Below, piece by piece: positions 56,299 to 64,000 of a stretch of DNA of 64,000 nt (position 1 is its first letter; every line of letters starts with the position of its first letter). The position numbers were made by a program, and so were the translations under genes. The notes beneath the pieces are model-generated. The model was not told the DNA's origin. It searched no databases and worked only from the letters and a program-made list of their open reading frames with translations. Origin of the DNA: Pseudalkalibacillus decolorationis (GTDB taxonomy: Bacteria; Bacillota; Bacilli; Bacillales; Fictibacillaceae); contig NZ_JANHJQ010000006.1 in NCBI RefSeq assembly GCF_024609785.1, forward strand, positions 126,943-190,942, read 5' to 3'.

Positions 56299-57201
56299 AT
56301 GAGTTCATGGAACACGATTTTTAGTACTTTTAAATTTAAAAAAATTGTACCTGTATTACTTCTCTCATGTCTCACGCTTGTAGGTTGTTCAGAGGATAAC
56401 GCCCATTCTACTCAACCTAAAAGAAATCAAGAAACCGCAATTACAGACGACCTTGCCAAACTTAATTATCAAACAAATGCTCAAACTGAAAAATCATCTC
56501 CCGCCAAGATTACCAATCAAGATAAGACGATTGTATTAACGAAATTGAATGACAAAGTATGGGCACATACATCATATAATGATTGGAATGGCACAACCTA
56601 TGGCCACAATGGGTTAATCATTTCTACTTCCAAAGGAGCAGTCCTGATTGATACAGCATGGGATACAGCGGGGAACCACCAAAAAACTGAAGAGTTATTA
56701 AAGATGATCAAAAAACATTTGAAGAAAAAAGTTGTTCTGGCGCTTGTTACTCATGCGCATGATGATAGCATTGGAGGCATTCAAGCGTTACTGAATCAGG
56801 GAATCGATGTACACAGTACACGTTTGACAGCAAATCTAGCTAAAGAATATGGATATCCTTCGCCCAAACCGACACTCGATGAAAAACCAGTGATGAAAGT
56901 AGGCGACAAAGTAATTGAAGCCTTTTATCCTGGAGAAGGCCATTCGAAAGATAACATTACTGTTTGGCTTCCCCAATATAAATTATTATTCGGTGGATGC
57001 TTCATCAAATCATTAGATGCAAAAGATCTTGGAAATCTTTCTGATGCAAATGTAGAACAATGGGATGACTCCGTTAAAAAGGTAATCGAAAAATATCCAC
57101 AAGTGAAAACAGTTGTACCTGGACATGGGGAATGGGGAGATAAGAACTTACTCTTCCACACAATTGATCTGATCAAACAACATACTGATAAAGAAAGCTA
57201 A
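56299..57201 (+). CDS. Subclass B1 metallo-beta-lactamase, lipoprotein
   Basis: 300 aa. ATG after AAAAGAGGTTAGATTTTT. Lipobox LTLVGC anchors it outside the membrane. Zinc site 1: His152, His154 (THAHDDS) and His215 (GEGHSKDN). Zinc site 2: Asp156, Cys234 (FGGCFIKS) and His276 (VPGHGEWG). This is the complete B1 set as in Bacillus BcII. A linker of about 50 residues follows the lipid Cys. It lies 128 bases after the PBP gene without a clear terminator or own BlaI box between, so it may be co-transcribed. It is predicted to hydrolyse penicillins, cephalosporins and carbapenems. Confidence 0.94.
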   Translation: MSSWNTIFSTFKFKKIVPVLLLSCLTLVGCSEDNAHSTQPKRNQETAITDDLAKLNYQTNAQTEKSSPAKITNQDKTIVLTKLNDKVWAHTSYNDWNGTTYGHNGLIISTSKGAVLIDTAWDTAGNHQKTEELLKMIKKHLKKKVVLALVTHAHDDSIGGIQALLNQGIDVHSTRLTANLAKEYGYPSPKPTLDEKPVMKVGDKVIEAFYPGEGHSKDNITVWLPQYKLLFGGCFIKSLDAKDLGNLSDANVEQWDDSVKKVIEKYPQVKTVVPGHGEWGDKNLLFHTIDLIKQHTDKES

Positions 57202-57367
57202 ACGAAACTATCTTAACTTATGTTTTAAAAGAAATGGTGTTTCATTTGTTCCTAAAATGGTTTGTATACGGATCTATAACTGTAAACTTTAAAAACTATG
57301 CATTCCTATTTAATAAACAATAACATCAATATAGGCTTTTTTTCGTATTATATTTTGGAGGTGAAAA

Positions 57368-57808
57368 ATGCCAAGAATAAAATACACAAGTTCAGACGTT
57401 GACTTAATGGCAAGGATGATGAGAGCGGAAGCCGTAGGTGAAGGAAAACAAGGAATGTTGTATGTCGGAAATGTAATTATTAATCGTGGTGTAGCGGATT
57501 GTTTAGACTTTAAAGATGTAAGAACAATTCCACAAGTCATTTATCAAGTACAAGGAGGAAATTATTCGTTTGAAGCTGTCCAAAAAGGTAATGTATTTTA
57601 TCAAAGAGCGAGAACTGCTGAAAAAAGATTAGCAAAAAAGAATTTGGATTATTGGAGACAACACCCAGGGAAATATGCTCTTTGGTACTTTAATCCATAT
57701 GCCCCATGCCCTCCAACATGGTACGGTCAACCTTTATCCGGTCAATTTAAAAATCATTGTTATTATGAACCAAAAGCTGGAACATGTGATAGTGTTTATA
57801 TGGGTTAA
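57368..57808 (+). CDS. cwlJ: Spore cortex hydrolase CwlJ (SleB family)
   Basis: 146 aa, typical of CwlJ. ATG after TTGGAGGTGAAA. MARMMRAEAVGEGKQGMLYVGNVIINRG holds the catalytic Glu; then IPQVIYQVQGGNYSFEAVQKG and WYFNPYAPCPPTWYGQPLSGQFKNHCYY. No signal peptide, as usual for CwlJ, which is placed in the coat during sporulation and degrades cortex at germination. Monocistronic. Confidence 0.95.
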   Translation: MPRIKYTSSDVDLMARMMRAEAVGEGKQGMLYVGNVIINRGVADCLDFKDVRTIPQVIYQVQGGNYSFEAVQKGNVFYQRARTAEKRLAKKNLDYWRQHPGKYALWYFNPYAPCPPTWYGQPLSGQFKNHCYYEPKAGTCDSVYMG

Positions 57809-57819
57809 GTTTACTCTTT

Positions 57820-57868
57820 GAGTAGTAAGGTGGCGATTGCAGCACAAGGTGATCGCCTTCCCCTTACT
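57820..57868 (+). terminator. Long hairpin downstream of cwlJ
   Basis: GGCGAT (57832-57837) and ATCGCC (57852-57857) form the core, extended by GAGTAGTAAGG/CCTTACTC. There is no T-run, so it may only stabilise the 3' end. Confidence 0.4.
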
Positions 57869-58061
57869 CAAGTATTGGGCAGTTATCTGGAAGAATGTAT
57901 ATAAATACTATATATTCAACTGACTGGGGCGAAGGTTGAAGAAGTATCCTTTTTAAAACGTGATCCTTCGTAAAAAGAATACTTAATAATGGGGTGGTTT
58001 GTAGTGGGATATCAATTCCCGAAATTTGTTTTTTCTTAGACGGCACCACTAACACAGTAAG

Positions 58062-58593
58062 TTAGTTGTGTTGTATCCATCTCATTTCGATCATGCTTAA
58101 ATATTCATCTGGTGCTCTTTTAAATCTTCTTTGCTTTGTATGCGAAAATATACGTTTTTTCCAGGCTTTTGCTTCCTCGTCATAGCTTTTCAAAGTCAAC
58201 TTGCTTAATCCAATCCAGCCCTTGTTTGAAATCACCAATATTTTCGGTAAATACAATATTTTAACCATGCCTGATAATATAGCGATTCCAAGTCCGACTA
58301 CCCGTTATTCTTCTGTGTTTTTGTTTCGTCCTTCTAAAGAAAGGCTCCAAATCATTATTTATTCTTGGAATAGAAGGGTAATCGTAACACGTAAATAGCC
58401 CCTTCCAAAAACCCTTGTTATATCTCAATAAATTATCGATGAACGGAGTGTCTTCTTCTTTATTCAGGTTCTTTTTTGTCTGTTTTAGGCATTGATCGAC
58501 TTTCTTCTCTACCCATTTACTTGTCTTCTTTAGTGAGGGTTCCATCAACGTTGCGATGTTCTTTACTGGTGTGAACCACCGTTGGACAAGCAT
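58062..58593 (-). pseudogene. Transposase C-terminal remnant
   Basis: Two minus-strand frames. 58593-58261 holds a helical stretch (KKTSKWVEKKVDQCLKQTKK), then SIPRINNDLEPFFRRTKQKH and RRITGSRTWNRYIIRHG. The NNDLE(x)FFRxxKxxxRRxTG block is characteristic of a group of IS transposases, with the Glu possibly the last of the DDE triad. After a frameshift near 58262 a second frame runs to 58062. No start, no N-terminal half and no terminal repeats were found. An old, dead insertion. Confidence 0.65.
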
Positions 58594-58696
58594 GAAGTAT
58601 CTGATTTAGATACAAAGCTGACTCCAAAGGTTTTTTTCCTGTTGCTTTCTTATGGGACGTGGTATATAGCAACACCCAAAATCAAAGACAACATAT
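58594..58696. other. Edge of the transposase remnant
   Basis: Continues the degraded insertion without a readable frame; nothing else seen. Confidence 0.3.
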
Positions 58697-58743
58697 AAAA
58701 AACGCTATCCTTTCCATCCTATTACAGAAAGAATAGCGTTTTT
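58697..58743. terminator. Bidirectional terminator
   Basis: AAAAAACGCTAT (58697-58708) pairs with ATAGCGTTTTT (58733-58743). The A and T flanks serve both strands. It is downstream of the minus-strand tcyP gene. Confidence 0.7.
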
Positions 58744-58945
58744 CTCGATTCTGGGATAATGATTTGCCTTACCTTGATGGGCATGGGCTCCTACCTCTAT
58801 AGCGGAAACAATGAGAGTCTATTTTTGGTTTTTGGTTTTTAACAGTTGATTTCTTATGATCAAACCTTTTGCTCCCATTTCATAAAAACCCTAATTGGAT
58901 TGATAATATCCATTATGCCATTTGTCTGCAAGGTACTTGCTGCGA

Positions 58946-60340
58946 TTATACCGCTATATCTTTTTCAATTGCCTTTGTGTCATTATATGTTTTCAGGTTC
59001 AATTTGCCCAAGAAACGTGATGTTAATGTTCCTGATACCATAGCGTTATTAACATTCAGTGCAGTACGCCCCATGTCGATTAATGCCTCGATCGAAATAA
59101 GGAGTCCTGCTAATCCAACAGGTAAACCCATTGATGAAAGTACAATTAATGCTGCAAATGTAGCACCACCACCAACTCCTGCTACACCAAATGAACTAAT
59201 GCCGATAATCAGCACTAATTTAACAATAAATCCTGGTGTTAAAGGATCAATCCCTGCTGAGGGAGCAATCATCACTGCCAACATGGCTGGATAAAGTCCT
59301 GCACAACCATTTTGACCAATCGTTGCACCAAATGAGGCTGACATATTTGCAATACCCTGGTGAACACCAAGTGAATTTTTCTGTGCTTGAATGTTTAGTG
59401 GAATCGTTCCAGCACTTGAGCGTGATGTAAACGCAAAGCTTAATACAGGCACCACTTTTTTCAAGTATGTCAAAGGGTTTAATCCGAATATTCCTATTAG
59501 GATTAAGTGGATAACAAACATAACAAAAAGTCCCACATAGGAGGCAACGACAAATTTGCCTAGTTCGAGAATACCTGCAAAATCAGTACTTGCTATCGTA
59601 TTTGCCATTAATGCCAAAATTCCGAATGGAGTTAACCGCAGGATCAATGTTACCATTCGCATTACAACCGCGTAGAAAGAGTTTACTATTTTTGTAAACA
59701 TTTCTGCTTGTTCAGGATCCTTCCTACGCAAACCTAGAACCGCTGTACCTACGATTAATGAAAATATGACAATGGCAATAACAGATGTAGATCTCTGTTG
59801 CGTCATATCCAAAAAGATGTTCGATGGAATAAAACTTAGAATTTTTCCAGGCGTTGACATGCCCTCAACTTCACCTAATGTAGATTCCAACATTTCACTA
59901 CGTTCATTCTCCGCTTGCCCTGCTTCAATTTGATCTGCGTTAAGGTCAAATAGTGCTGCACTGCCAATACCAACTAATGCTGCTATCATTGCGGTAGTAA
60001 CAAGAATTCCAATAATCCACGCTGACATTTTTCTAAGTTCAGACGATTTTTCTAAATTAATAATCGATTGGATGATCGATACCATTACAAGAGGAACAAC
60101 AATCATCATAAGTAGCGTAATATAACCACGACCAACGATGTTATACCAATCTGTTGTTTGTTCTAACACATCAGACCCTGTTCCATATGTCATTTGCAAA
60201 AAGGCACCTAACACAATTCCAAGTCCTAACCCAGTGAACACACGTTTACTAAATGATAAATGTTTCTTTTGCATCCAGATAAGAAGTCCCATAATTGCTA
60301 ATAAAATTACAATGTTCACCAATAAAAAAACGATATCCAC
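58946..60340 (-). CDS. tcyP: L-cystine/dicarboxylate symporter (TcyP family)
   Basis: 464 aa from the GTG at 60340, which lies 6 bases after GAGGGGGGAA; longer in-frame starts are rejected. About nine membrane segments of the sodium:dicarboxylate symporter fold. Motifs: GRGYITLLMMIVVPLVMVSI, FAFTSRSSAGTIPLNIQ (HP1 serine-rich hairpin), SASFGATIGQNGCAGLYPAML, and GVAGVGGGATFAALIVLSSMG (HP2). It matches Bacillus TcyP, a high-capacity cystine importer, by length and these hairpins. A 10-base inverted repeat upstream may bind a sulfur regulator such as CymR, though this is a guess. Confidence 0.9.
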   Translation of the reverse strand: MDIVFLLVNIVILLAIMGLLIWMQKKHLSFSKRVFTGLGLGIVLGAFLQMTYGTGSDVLEQTTDWYNIVGRGYITLLMMIVVPLVMVSIIQSIINLEKSSELRKMSAWIIGILVTTAMIAALVGIGSAALFDLNADQIEAGQAENERSEMLESTLGEVEGMSTPGKILSFIPSNIFLDMTQQRSTSVIAIVIFSLIVGTAVLGLRRKDPEQAEMFTKIVNSFYAVVMRMVTLILRLTPFGILALMANTIASTDFAGILELGKFVVASYVGLFVMFVIHLILIGIFGLNPLTYLKKVVPVLSFAFTSRSSAGTIPLNIQAQKNSLGVHQGIANMSASFGATIGQNGCAGLYPAMLAVMIAPSAGIDPLTPGFIVKLVLIIGISSFGVAGVGGGATFAALIVLSSMGLPVGLAGLLISIEALIDMGRTALNVNNAMVSGTLTSRFLGKLNLKTYNDTKAIEKDIAV

Positions 60341-60433
60341 TATTGTTTCCCCCCTCATATTAAAACACTTATAATCCCGATGAATTTTGTTGGTTTTAAT
60401 ACTATACATGGCTAGTTAATGATATGTCAAGTA

Positions 60434-60468
60434 TTGTTTACTTCGAAAAAATATAAATAAGTAAACAA
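60434..60468. promoter_or_regulatory. Inverted repeat between tcyP and the TerC gene
   Basis: TTGTTTACTT (60434-60443) and AAGTAAACAA (60459-60468) are perfect 10-base arms, about 95-130 bases before the tcyP start. Probable operator. Confidence 0.5.
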
Positions 60469-60693
60469 TTTTAACATTCAAATTATTAGTAGAAAAATAT
60501 AGATTTTAAAGAAAATTTGTTGTAGTGGATGTTAAACTAAAATGGCGCCACTTGATAAGGAAGCGCTGACTCTGAATTGGGTACTGTAAAAGTATTTTAG
60601 CTATAAGTTTTAGGATTACCTGTAGCTTAATGGGAAAATCTATTGTTAGCAAAACGTTTAACTGATTTTTAGTTTTAGAAAGGAGAGAAGTGC

Positions 60694-61473
60694 ATGGAGT
60701 CACTATGGCTAGAGTATGCTTGGGCATTATTAATTTTAATCGGATTAGAAGGATTATTATCAGCTGACAATGCCCTTGTACTAGCAGTAATAGCCAAGCA
60801 TTTACCCGAAGAACAGAAAAAAAGAGCTATAAATTACGGAATTATTATGGCTTTCGTTTTCCGATTTGCTGCCCTTTTTGCCATCTCATTTATTGCAAAT
60901 GTCTGGCAGATACAGGCAATAGGAGCATCTTATCTTCTTTATCTAGGATTAAAGCATGTCATTCAGGCACGGTTCGGAAAAGACAATAAGAATATTCATA
61001 AGGACGACGAAGAGGAAGCCGCTGGAAAAGGTTTCTGGCCGACAGTAGGGAAGATTGCATTAGCTGACCTTGCTTTTGCAATTGATTCGATACTTGCTGC
61101 GGTTGCTCTTGCACTGGGTCTTCCAGATTCCCCGCTAGGCGATTTCGGCGGAATGGATGGAGGAAAGTTCTTGGTAGTTCTTCTTGGAGGTATTGCCGGT
61201 CTTGTCTTGATTAAATTTGCAGCAACCTGGTTTGTGCAACTTCTTGAAAAACGTCCAGCATTGGAAACAACAGCATATGCAATTGTTGCCTGGGTCGGTG
61301 TCAAACTCGCTATTATCACCCTTGCTCATGAGGATATTGGTGTCTTAGATCATCATTTTCCGCACAGTACAACTTGGACTTTGATTTTCTATGGGGTATT
61401 AGTCGGTATTGCCCTAATTGGTTGGTTTGCACCAGGAAAGAAGTCGTTTCAGAAAAATCCTTCAAGTGAATAA
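60694..61473 (+). CDS. TerC-family integral membrane protein (YceF/YkoY-like)
   Basis: 259 aa. ATG after AAAGGAGAGAAGTGC. About eight membrane segments; conserved acidic residues GLEGLLSADNALVLAV (TM1) and ADLAFAIDSILAAVALALG (TM4), the two TerC repeats. An acidic loop (DDEEEA) lies between. Bacillus relatives have been linked to manganese export to secreted enzymes. The manganese yybP-ykoY riboswitch that often precedes ykoY could not be found in the leader. Confidence 0.9.
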   Translation: MESLWLEYAWALLILIGLEGLLSADNALVLAVIAKHLPEEQKKRAINYGIIMAFVFRFAALFAISFIANVWQIQAIGASYLLYLGLKHVIQARFGKDNKNIHKDDEEEAAGKGFWPTVGKIALADLAFAIDSILAAVALALGLPDSPLGDFGGMDGGKFLVVLLGGIAGLVLIKFAATWFVQLLEKRPALETTAYAIVAWVGVKLAIITLAHEDIGVLDHHFPHSTTWTLIFYGVLVGIALIGWFAPGKKSFQKNPSSE

Positions 61474-61474
61474 A

Positions 61475-61549
61475 GAGAGAAAAGAGAAGGTGAGTAAATT
61501 AATTACATATAGCGTATTCAATCTCCATAAACACATGTGCTTTTCTCTC
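61475..61549 (+). repeat. Inverted repeat after the TerC gene
   Basis: GAGAGAAAAG (61475-61484) and CTTTTCTCTC (61540-61549) are perfect arms with a 55-base loop. Possible weak transcript end. Confidence 0.35.
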
Positions 61550-61569
61550 ATCAAATGAATTGTCCAAAA

Positions 61570-61680
61570 GGAACCGTAAGAATTGGTTATGCATGTGATT
61601 CCCAAGTGTTAAAAGAAGGTCTAGCGAAAGTATCCGAATATATTGAGGAATTAGTATCTGAACGGCTGAAACTCGTTTGA
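61570..61680 (+). pseudogene. Duplicated 3' end of the class I/II aminotransferase gene
   Basis: 111 bases with only six substitutions relative to 34798-34908. Reads GTVRIGYACDSQVLKEGLAK, then VSEYIEELVSERLKLV and a TGA (TAA in the parent gene). No upstream part of the gene and no start codon. The match stops exactly at the stop codon. The recent similarity contrasts with its isolated position 27 kb from the parent. Confidence 0.9.
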
Positions 61681-61705
61681 ATATGTGAAACAGATGTATT
61701 TAGAA

Positions 61706-61739
61706 CCAAGCACTCGGCCAATTTTTGGTGAGTGCTTGG
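61706..61739 (+). terminator. Stem-loop after the duplicated fragment
   Basis: CCAAGCACTC (61706-61715) pairs perfectly with GAGTGCTTGG (61730-61739). A short T-run follows only after 11 bases. Confidence 0.5.
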
Positions 61740-61871
61740 TGATTAAACCTTTTTTGAAAAGAGAGTTGTAAGTATCCACTTTGGAACTACAATTCTAGCA
61801 GTAACAAGCTCATTAACAATGGGAAAACAGTTCAAGTTTTATTGCACAAGTAAAGAAAGTATAAAAATTTG

Positions 61872-62013
61872 CTGCATAGATGCAATGTCTAGCTACAGCA
61901 CCCAGGTGTTCGAGGTCGCTTCGATTTCTGGCATCACGCTGGAATACGCGTTCTTGTCCAGAAATCTCCAGCGCTTGTCGTACCTGAACAGGCCACTTCC
62001 ACTTTTCTTGTTA
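61872..62013 (-). repeat. Dispersed Bacillaceae repeat, copy B
   Basis: Reverse-oriented copy of 28743-28875. On the minus strand: AAGAAAAGTGGAAGTGGCC, AAGCGCTGGAGATTTCTGG, AATCGAAGCGACCTCG, GCTAGACATTGCATC. It lies directly after the AAGAAAGTATAAAAAT tag also seen at 35098. Confidence 0.7.
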
Positions 62014-62094
62014 TCTCGATAATTTTAGTTGGCTTTTTCCCAACAGCCCTAAAGGAGGATTTTGGGATTGTACGGCTAATTTATAAAATAAGTG

Positions 62095-62228
62095 CGTGTT
62101 CAAAAGAGAGATCGAGTAACGAAGAAATTCGACAGGCTATTAAGGGAAGTTCGATTAAACTCTCCACGTCCTGTGGTAACATCGAACTGACTAACATCCT
62201 GTTAGCCTCCAGGCTTTTTGAACAACCT
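62095..62228. repeat. Structured 130-base element, MITE-like or small RNA
   Basis: GTTCAAAA (62098-62105) and TTTTGAAC (62216-62223) bracket the element. Inside are GTTCGAT/ATCGAAC (62150-62156/62181-62187) and CTAACA-TCC-TGTTAG. No coding frame. Nested pairing suggests a folded RNA or a non-autonomous mobile element. Confidence 0.4.
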
Positions 62229-62257
62229 CTATAAGCGCGCTGCTAGATTTGTCCCCA

Positions 62258-62506
62258 TCACGAAACAACGGAGTACACCACATAACACCCCACCGTAAGC
62301 AACACCATCACATTAAGAACCATCCATCTCATGTCACCCGTCTTAAACTGTAAAAAGTAGCTGATCATCCACAATAGAATAAGGGATACCGGTAGCAACT
62401 GATAAAACATACCTCCTCCAAAGCTACCAATCGCGTAACTTGAGAAAATAAGGACAGGTATGCAAACGACACCGATCAAAATATTGACTAAATGGATGAA
62501 TTTCAT
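62258..62506 (-). CDS. Small membrane protein, unrecognised family
   Basis: 82 aa from the ATG at 62506, 7 bases after GGGAGGGG; a longer frame to 62536 begins before that site. Three hydrophobic segments (NILIGVVCIPVLIFSSYAIG, LLPVSLILLWMISYFL, MVLNVMVLLTVGCYVVYSV) with few charges. No domain recognised. It diverges from the secreted lipase-like gene, 65 bases away. Confidence 0.65.
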   Translation of the reverse strand: MKFIHLVNILIGVVCIPVLIFSSYAIGSFGGGMFYQLLPVSLILLWMISYFLQFKTGDMRWMVLNVMVLLTVGCYVVYSVVS

Positions 62507-62571
62507 TTTCGTGCCCCTCCCGAATTGGTTAGTCATTAGCTTTTACTAATTTTAAAAAGGAGACAGGTAGG

Positions 62572-64000
62572 ATGAAAAAATCACTCATACTCATCAGCAG
62601 TTTCGTTCTTATTTTAAGTGGGACGCCAGCTTTAGCGGAAGAAGATGCTACACAAAAAGTGCAGGGACATGGACCGAACAAATCGCTTATGTTTGAACCA
62701 CAAAAGGATTATGATCATGACGGACTTACAAACATAGAAGAGGATCAACTCGGCTTATTCATTTTAGAAAAGGATTCGGATTATGATTCGTTTTCGGATT
62801 CTGAGGAAAGAAAGCGCTATGGGACAGACCCAACCGCAAAGGATACAGACAAAGATGGGTTAAGTGAGTCGGTAGAAATCAATGACTTCAAGACGGATCC
62901 ACTAAATAAAGATGAAGATAACGATGGTTTGATGGATGGCCTAGAGGAAAGAAGCTATCCTATACGGGAAAACAGCGAAAACATCACTGGACAAGTTCAT
63001 GGCGTAGGACCGATCTCGCAACAAGTTAAAGTCGAACCGTCACCGATTGTTATATTAGATTATATTGCAGCACTAAAGTCATTTCAACTCCAATCTTTGA
63101 ACCCGGATTTAACCGTTAACCTCACGATACCATTCGAGTCTGAAAAAAAAGATATGAAGCTATTTCGTTATGAAAACACTGAATTACACATCGTTAAGAA
63201 GCAAAAAGTGAAACAGAACACGATAACAGCGGAAATTCAGGGCGGTGGTAATTTTGTAATAGCATCGATAAGTGAATATAAGAAGTCCCAAGCAAAGGGC
63301 AACAAGTTGCGAAAAGTAAAAAAGGTTGAGCGAAAAGAGAAGGTTAAGGTTATAAACATGCCGGGATTAACGATAAATCCATCTGAACTCTCTGAAAAGG
63401 ATGACGTGATTACTTTTAAAAAGGAAGTCATTAAGGAAGGGAAGAAAGTTGAAAAGAAAGTCAAATACAAGCTGGAAAGTGTCGTGACAGACGGATATGA
63501 GCAATTTGCTACATTAGAGGCTGTGACAATGGAGACAGGTAATACACCGACGATACTGATTCACGGATTGTTTGGCAGCTCCGGAACATGGGGTTATACG
63601 AACCATTGGGATAACGAAAGCTCTTCTCCAAAAGTTGAACAATCGATTTCTTCTACCTGTACCTTCACTGGAAAATCGTATTCAGACAATACAACGTCCA
63701 ACTATTCCAACCCTGACGTCCATTATATATGCGGAACATCGGATGCAGGAGAACTTGGTCCCCAGCTTGATGTCGATTTCGGCTATACCCCTAATGTGGA
63801 CTTGTTTGCATTTGAATATCACCATAGTGGTCATGTTGCAACCGGTGCACGGCATCTGGGTAATTTTATCAATGCATTAAGGGCTCAAGGAATTATTAGG
63901 AAGTATGACGATGTAAATCTATTGGCCCACAGTAAAGGAGGTCTCATTTCTCGCTATTTCATTGAAAATCAGGGTGGAACCGATGATGTTGAACGGCTTA
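62572..64000 (+). CDS. Secreted lipase-like protein with Ca-binding repeats, 3' partial
   Basis: The frame is open from the ATG at 62572 (after AAAAAGGAGACAGG) to the window end, 476 codons without a stop. Signal peptide MKKSLILISSFVLILSG...ALAEE. Residues about 43-125 hold four acidic thrombospondin-3/EF-like repeats (DYDHDGLTNIEE, DSDYDSFSDSEE, DTDKDGLSESVE, DEDNDGLMDGLEE) that should bind calcium. A Lys-rich beta region follows, then from about 325 an alpha/beta-hydrolase: ILIHGLFGSSGTWG (oxyanion loop) and LLAHSKGGLISRY with the nucleophile elbow (GxSxG-like AHSKGG). Probably a secreted esterase or lipase. The catalytic Asp and His lie beyond the window. Confidence 0.85.
   Translation, partial: MKKSLILISSFVLILSGTPALAEEDATQKVQGHGPNKSLMFEPQKDYDHDGLTNIEEDQLGLFILEKDSDYDSFSDSEERKRYGTDPTAKDTDKDGLSESVEINDFKTDPLNKDEDNDGLMDGLEERSYPIRENSENITGQVHGVGPISQQVKVEPSPIVILDYIAALKSFQLQSLNPDLTVNLTIPFESEKKDMKLFRYENTELHIVKKQKVKQNTITAEIQGGGNFVIASISEYKKSQAKGNKLRKVKKVERKEKVKVINMPGLTINPSELSEKDDVITFKKEVIKEGKKVEKKVKYKLESVVTDGYEQFATLEAVTMETGNTPTILIHGLFGSSGTWGYTNHWDNESSSPKVEQSISSTCTFTGKSYSDNTTSNYSNPDVHYICGTSDAGELGPQLDVDFGYTPNVDLFAFEYHHSGHVATGARHLGNFINALRAQGIIRKYDDVNLLAHSKGGLISRYFIENQGGTDDVERL

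Noticed and set aside
58846-59043. Plus-strand open frames over the tcyP 3' end
   Set aside because: Antisense shadows of the symporter; no ribosome site.
60410-60693. Manganese (yybP-ykoY) riboswitch before the TerC gene
   Set aside because: Expected because relatives carry it, but the conserved GGGGAGUA-type and CCCGAC-type blocks could not be found.

Overview
The window looks like chromosome from a low-GC, endospore-forming member of the Bacillaceae. An alpha/beta-type small acid-soluble spore protein and a CwlJ-type cortex hydrolase mark a spore former. AGGAGG-type ribosome binding sites, Firmicute lipoproteins, LacI palindromes, a sigma-54 activator of RocR type and a BlaR1/BlaI pair fit the same group. 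The genus cannot be fixed from the sequence alone. No rRNA, tRNA or CRISPR array was seen.

Layout. 1-1.2 kb: a TnpB nuclease gene cut by the left edge, with its 3' RNA/right-end hairpin. 1.4-2.6 kb: a guanine-type purine riboswitch and terminator controlling a lipoprotein nucleosidase. 2.8-5.9 kb: a MarR operon (thioesterase, metallo-hydrolase, MFS exporter). 6.3-12.2 kb: an aminotransferase, a Fur-boxed iron-siderophore lipoprotein, a frameshifted acetyltransferase, and a LysR gene divergent from a frameshifted EamA exporter. 12.6-15.3 kb: an NMT1/SsuA-like ABC importer. 15.5 kb: a spore protein. 15.8-23.9 kb: a LacI-controlled TRAP transporter, GH31 glycosidase and uronate isomerase, which together suggest use of an alpha-linked uronide. 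24.3 kb: an acetyltransferase.

25.9-34.9 kb: a sigma-54 activator followed by a textbook -24/-12 promoter and six enzyme/transport genes (class III aminotransferase, YfcC carrier, M20 deacylase, threonine-dehydratase-like enzyme, enolase-superfamily enzyme, class I/II aminotransferase) plus an ornithine-cyclodeaminase remnant. This is probably a catabolic route for an amino-acid derivative. 35.4-41.2 kb: a LacI/ScrR-type regulator, a sugar ABC importer without its own ATPase, and a cytoplasmic GH32 fructosidase, with perfect palindromic operators.

41.3-51.0 kb is a decaying accessory stretch: a polysaccharide-deacetylase pseudogene, an aldehyde dehydrogenase, a probable ORF-less group II intron, an acetyltransferase pseudogene, a LysR gene, a second M20 + YfcC module, a frameshifted M28 peptidase and the antisense stump of a short-chain dehydrogenase. 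51.2-57.2 kb is a beta-lactam response island: blaI-blaR1, then a MecA-like penicillin-binding protein behind two BlaI-like boxes, then a lipoprotein class B1 metallo-beta-lactamase with all zinc ligands. 57.4-64 kb: cwlJ, a transposase remnant, a tcyP-type cystine carrier, a TerC-family membrane protein, a 111-bp copy of the 3' end of the 33.8-kb aminotransferase gene next to a dispersed repeat, a small membrane protein, and a secreted Ca-repeat lipase-like protein that runs off the right edge.
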